This document shows positions 61,471-64,000 of a stretch of 64,000 nucleotides of DNA, one piece after another. A program made the translations under genes and the position numbers. The DNA is from Hyphomicrobiales bacterium (GTDB lineage: Bacteria > Pseudomonadota > Alphaproteobacteria > Rhizobiales > Phreatobacteraceae). The stretch lies in NCBI GenBank assembly GCA_017304475.1, contig JAFKKV010000024.1, positions 96,714-160,713 of the forward strand. Direction: 5' to 3'. Each line of letters opens with the position of its first letter. The stretch's first letter is position 1. The notes under the pieces were generated by a model, which was given only the letters and a program-made list of their open reading frames with translations, was not told the DNA's origin and searched no databases.

Positions 61471-62493
61471 TTACTGGCCGGCGGCCCGCGCCTTGGCGAT
61501 CGCGTCGAAGAAGGCGGTCACCAGCGGCTGGCCGAGCAGGGCGGAATATTTGTCGATGACGGGTTTGAGGCGCTCGCGCATGCGGGCGCGCTCCTCGGGG
61601 CTGAGGTCGTTGACCTGCATGCCCGCCGCGATCAGCTGGGCGCGCAATTCGCCGTTCAGCGTCCGGCTCTGCTGGCGCTCGTAGAGCGTGGCCTCGCGGG
61701 CCGCCTCCTGCACCGCCTGCCGGTCGGCCTCGTTCAGCTTGTCCCAGAAGGTCTTGCCGGCGAGCAGCACCAGCGCGTCATAGGCATGGCCGGTGGTCGA
61801 GAGATAGCGCTGCACGTCGTAGAATTTCTGGGCGAAGACCACGGTGAACGGGTTTTCCTGGCCGTCGACGGCGCGGGTTTCCAGCGCGCTGAACAGTTCG
61901 GTGACCGCCAGCGGCACGGCGTTCGAGCCCATGCCGTTGAACATGTCGATATAGAGGTTGTTCTGCATGGTGCGGATCTTGATGCCCTGCAGGTCCTCCA
62001 CCGTGCGGATCGGCCGCCGGCTATTGGTCACGTTGCGAAAGCCGTTTTCCCAGAAGGCCAGGCCGATCAGGTTCTTTTCCGGCAGCTTGGCGAGCAGCGC
62101 CTGGCCGAACGGCCCGTCGAACACGGCATCCGCCTCGCGTTCGCTGGCAAACGAGAAGGGCAGGCCGACCACGCCGAAATCGCGCACGATATTGGCGATG
62201 GTGGCGGTCGAGGGCACGGTGAATTCGAGCGAGCCGCCCTGCAGCGCCGAGGTCATCTGGACGTCGGAGCCGAGCGCGCCGTTGGAATAGACCGAGACGG
62301 TGATGCGGCCGCCGGTTTTGGCAGTGACCAGCTCGGCGAATTTGCGTGCGCCGAGCGTCTGCGGATGGGCGTCGGGCAGGCTGGTGCCGAGCCGGGCGCG
62401 GATCTGCTGGGCCGCCGCCGGCGCGGCGAGGCCGACGCTCAGGCCGAGCGCCAGCGCCGCTCCGGCCAGCCTGAAGAGCCTGTGAAATGCCAT
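61471..62493 (-). CDS. TRAP transporter substrate-binding protein (DctP), second
   Basis: A 340-residue protein starting at ATG 62493, first of the transporter genes. Signal peptide LAGAALALGLSVGLAAPAAA. It shares the DctP blocks (ARLGTSLPDAHPQTLGARKF, NVTNSRRPIRTVEDLQGIKI, FSALETRAVDGQENPFTVVF) with the other DctP but is clearly different in sequence. TRAP loci usually have one binding protein, so two imply two ligands or a recent paralogue. Confidence 0.92.
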   Translation of the reverse strand: MAFHRLFRLAGAALALGLSVGLAAPAAAQQIRARLGTSLPDAHPQTLGARKFAELVTAKTGGRITVSVYSNGALGSDVQMTSALQGGSLEFTVPSTATIANIVRDFGVVGLPFSFASEREADAVFDGPFGQALLAKLPEKNLIGLAFWENGFRNVTNSRRPIRTVEDLQGIKIRTMQNNLYIDMFNGMGSNAVPLAVTELFSALETRAVDGQENPFTVVFAQKFYDVQRYLSTTGHAYDALVLLAGKTFWDKLNEADRQAVQEAAREATLYERQQSRTLNGELRAQLIAAGMQVNDLSPEERARMRERLKPVIDKYSALLGQPLVTAFFDAIAKARAAGQ

Positions 62494-62521
62494 GGTGTCC
62501 TCCTCCCCGTGGGTGGCGCCG

Positions 62522-63478
62522 TCAGAGCCGGTACCAGTTCGTTGCGTTGTCGTGGAAAAGCGCGAGGCGGGCCGCCGGCGCGAGATCGGCGGTCGCCGCC
62601 TTGAACACGTCGAAAATGGTCGCGAACGGCGCGCAGAGACTGTCGACCGGATAATTGCTGGCAAAGGCCAGGCGGCCGGCGCCGAAGGCCGCGATCGTGC
62701 CTGTGATGACCGGCGCCTGCAGCGCCAAGGTCCAGGCTTCGCCCGGCACGCCGATGCCGGAAACCTTCATCACCACGTTCGGCTGGCGCGCCAGCAGGTC
62801 GAGCGCCGCACGCCAGGCCTTCAGGCCCTCGGCGCTGCGATCGGCCGGCAGGCCGGCATGGTTGACGATGATCAGGGTCTCGGGAAAGTCGCGAGCGAGT
62901 TCGGCGGCCTCGGCGAAATGCCACCAGGGCGCCTGCAGCTCGAAATGCAGGCCTGCTGCGGCGAGCCGGGCATAACCGTCGCGCCAGCGCGGGCAGCGCA
63001 TCGAGCCCGGCGCGGCGAAGGTGCCGTCATGATCCGCCCGCACCGTCGTCTTCGGCTTGTGGCGCACGCTGCGCACCAGCGGCAGCCCGGCATAGGCGCC
63101 AAGCACCGCGCCGACATCGTCGCGGTCGAGCCAGATCTGCGCGGCGATGGCATTCGGCCGACCGGCCTCAGCCGCGAGCCCCGAGGCCCAGCGCGCCTCG
63201 CCCACCGGATCGGCCGGGTTCCACTCGCCTTCCATCAGCACGGTCTTGACGATCAGATGCGAGGCCGCCGCCCGGTCGTAATCGGCGGGCATGAAATCGC
63301 GGCAGATCGCCGAATAGTCGCCATAGCGGAACGAGGCGAGCCGCTCGCCCTTGAGCCAAGGATGGTCGTTCGCCGCGAGATCGAAGAAATGATGATGGGC
63401 GTCGACAACGGGCAGGTCGGCATTCTCGGCCGTGGCGAGAAACCGCGCGCGCTGGCCGTCGATCGACGCGACCTCCAT
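62522..63478 (-). CDS. Amidohydrolase (amidohydrolase_2, L-fuconolactonase-like)
   Basis: A metal-dependent TIM-barrel hydrolase. VVDAHHHFFDLAANDHPWL is the N-terminal HxH block of COG3618 amidohydrolases; LIIVNHAGLP and RLAFASNYPVDSL supply the later His and Asp. The length from ATG 63478 is 318 residues; in-frame starts at ATG 63505 and TTG 63526 are possible and none has a strong ribosome site. It lies upstream of the TRAP genes, likely hydrolysing a lactone made from the imported sugar acid. Substrate is inferred from the family only. Confidence 0.85.
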   Translation of the reverse strand: MEVASIDGQRARFLATAENADLPVVDAHHHFFDLAANDHPWLKGERLASFRYGDYSAICRDFMPADYDRAAASHLIVKTVLMEGEWNPADPVGEARWASGLAAEAGRPNAIAAQIWLDRDDVGAVLGAYAGLPLVRSVRHKPKTTVRADHDGTFAAPGSMRCPRWRDGYARLAAAGLHFELQAPWWHFAEAAELARDFPETLIIVNHAGLPADRSAEGLKAWRAALDLLARQPNVVMKVSGIGVPGEAWTLALQAPVITGTIAAFGAGRLAFASNYPVDSLCAPFATIFDVFKAATADLAPAARLALFHDNATNWYRL

Positions 63479-63668
63479 GGCCGTCACCGCGCGGCCGAGC
63501 GGCATGCCCGGGCCGGTGCCCGGCAAGGCCTGCGGCCGGGCTGCGAGCCCGCACGAACAAGGGGTGCCGTCAGGCCCGCCATCATGGTCTCCCGGTCATT
63601 TCCTGGTCGTGCTTCTTCGGTTCGCCGAGGCGTCGCCGCGAGCACTTCATGTCCCTGAACACTGTATA

Positions 63669-63685
63669 CTGCACATAGAGTGCAG
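63669..63685. promoter_or_regulatory. Perfect inverted repeat upstream of the amidohydrolase gene
   Basis: CTGCAC, spacer ATAGA, GTGCAG: a 17-bp perfect dyad about 190 bases before the gene start. It is flanked by GTATAC. It is a plausible operator for the GntR protein encoded at the other end of the locus. Confidence 0.45.
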
Positions 63686-63927
63686 GCTGTCAAAGCGCGG
63701 CTGGTATCGGACGACCGCAGGGCTGCGGTCGAGGTAAATGGCGAGAAGGCCGGAGCGAATCGATTGAAATGCGCTGGCTATTGGTGAACGGCTAAAGGCC
63801 GATGTTCACCGCCCCGGGCGGGCTGGACGGCACCCTCCCCGGCCACGCGGCCCGGCGTTGGCGCACGTCTTTCAGATGAGCCTGAATGGGCGCTCTTTGA
63901 GATGTCGCGCCGGAACCACCCCTCCTT

Positions 63928-63998
63928 ACCTCTCCCCGGCGGGGAGAGGTCGGCCGCATAGCGAGTGCGAACGCATCTCGCGTTCGCGCGATGCTATG
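63928..63998. repeat. Two-hairpin palindromic element at the right edge
   Basis: ACCTCTCCCC-GGC-GGGGAGAGGT (63928-63950) is a perfect 10-bp stem, followed by GCGAACGC-ATCTC-GCGTTCGC (63967-63987) nested within a CATAGC...GCTATG outer stem. The element is a typical rhizobial-type intergenic repeat and continues to the window edge. From 63527 to here no gene is seen apart from the dyad above. Confidence 0.65.
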
Positions 63999-64000
63999 AG

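Overview
The window is GC-rich DNA with the gene content of an alphaproteobacterium, most likely a member of the Hyphomicrobiales (Rhizobiales). This rests on protein-family content, heterotetrameric sarcosine oxidase, many ABC and TRAP importers, GntR regulators and the type of intergenic palindromic repeats. No rRNA, tRNA or other species-level marker was seen, so genus is not claimed.

Region 1 (1 to about 12.1 kb) looks like the edge of an integrated or plasmid-derived accessory element. Nearly everything is on the minus strand: a DUF736 protein cut by the window edge, a HEPN-like orphan, a membrane protein, a large ParB-family protein, two closely related LuxR solos (about 85% identical by eye) that flank a large autotransporter adhesin, a frameshifted Cys-rich zinc-finger gene, a membrane protein, a truncated Fic-family gene and a two-copy intergenic repeat. 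Small uncertain or damaged ORFs are common. From about 12.1 to 13.2 kb come an Imm5-like gene and a DUF1801 gene.

Region 2 (13.8 to 24.7 kb) is an aromatic-hydroxylation locus. It holds AraC and MarR regulators, a flavin reductase, a 4-hydroxyphenylacetate-3-hydroxylase-family oxygenase and a cupin, followed by a minus-strand branched-chain-type ABC importer operon (livHMGF, binding protein, DUF2848 hydrolase, GntR). A 23-bp near-identical palindrome lies upstream of both the flavin reductase and livH, so one regulator, probably the MarR protein, may control uptake and hydroxylation together.

Region 3 (25.0 to 32.1 kb) has a GntR regulator divergent from a polar amino-acid-type ABC importer and three enzymes: M20 deacylase, enolase-superfamily enzyme and creatinase-fold hydrolase. 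Four gene junctions overlap by a few bases. A 29-bp palindrome sits in the divergent gap. Region 4 (32.5 to 36.3 kb) encodes a periplasmic oxidase: a Tat-exported small subunit, a GMC flavoprotein and a triheme cytochrome c.

Region 5 (36.6 to 52.5 kb) is a methylated-glycine catabolic locus. A GlxA-type regulator and a second Liv-type importer face a long plus-strand run: dipeptidase-like protein, DUF5943 protein, soxBDAG, sdaA, glyA. Together these can turn sarcosine into glycine plus a C1 unit, then serine, then pyruvate.

Region 6 (52.6 to 57.0 kb) is a set of small unrelated genes: DUF488, MFS, GNAT, Ada-like AraC, GST and VOC. Region 7 (57.1 to 63.5 kb) is a minus-strand TRAP locus with two different DctP proteins around one DctQM pair, plus a cyclase, an amidohydrolase and a GntR regulator, suggesting import and hydrolysis of lactone- or carboxylate-type compounds. 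Paired palindromic repeats lie in the gaps near 18.6, 32.2, 36.4 and 63.9 kb.
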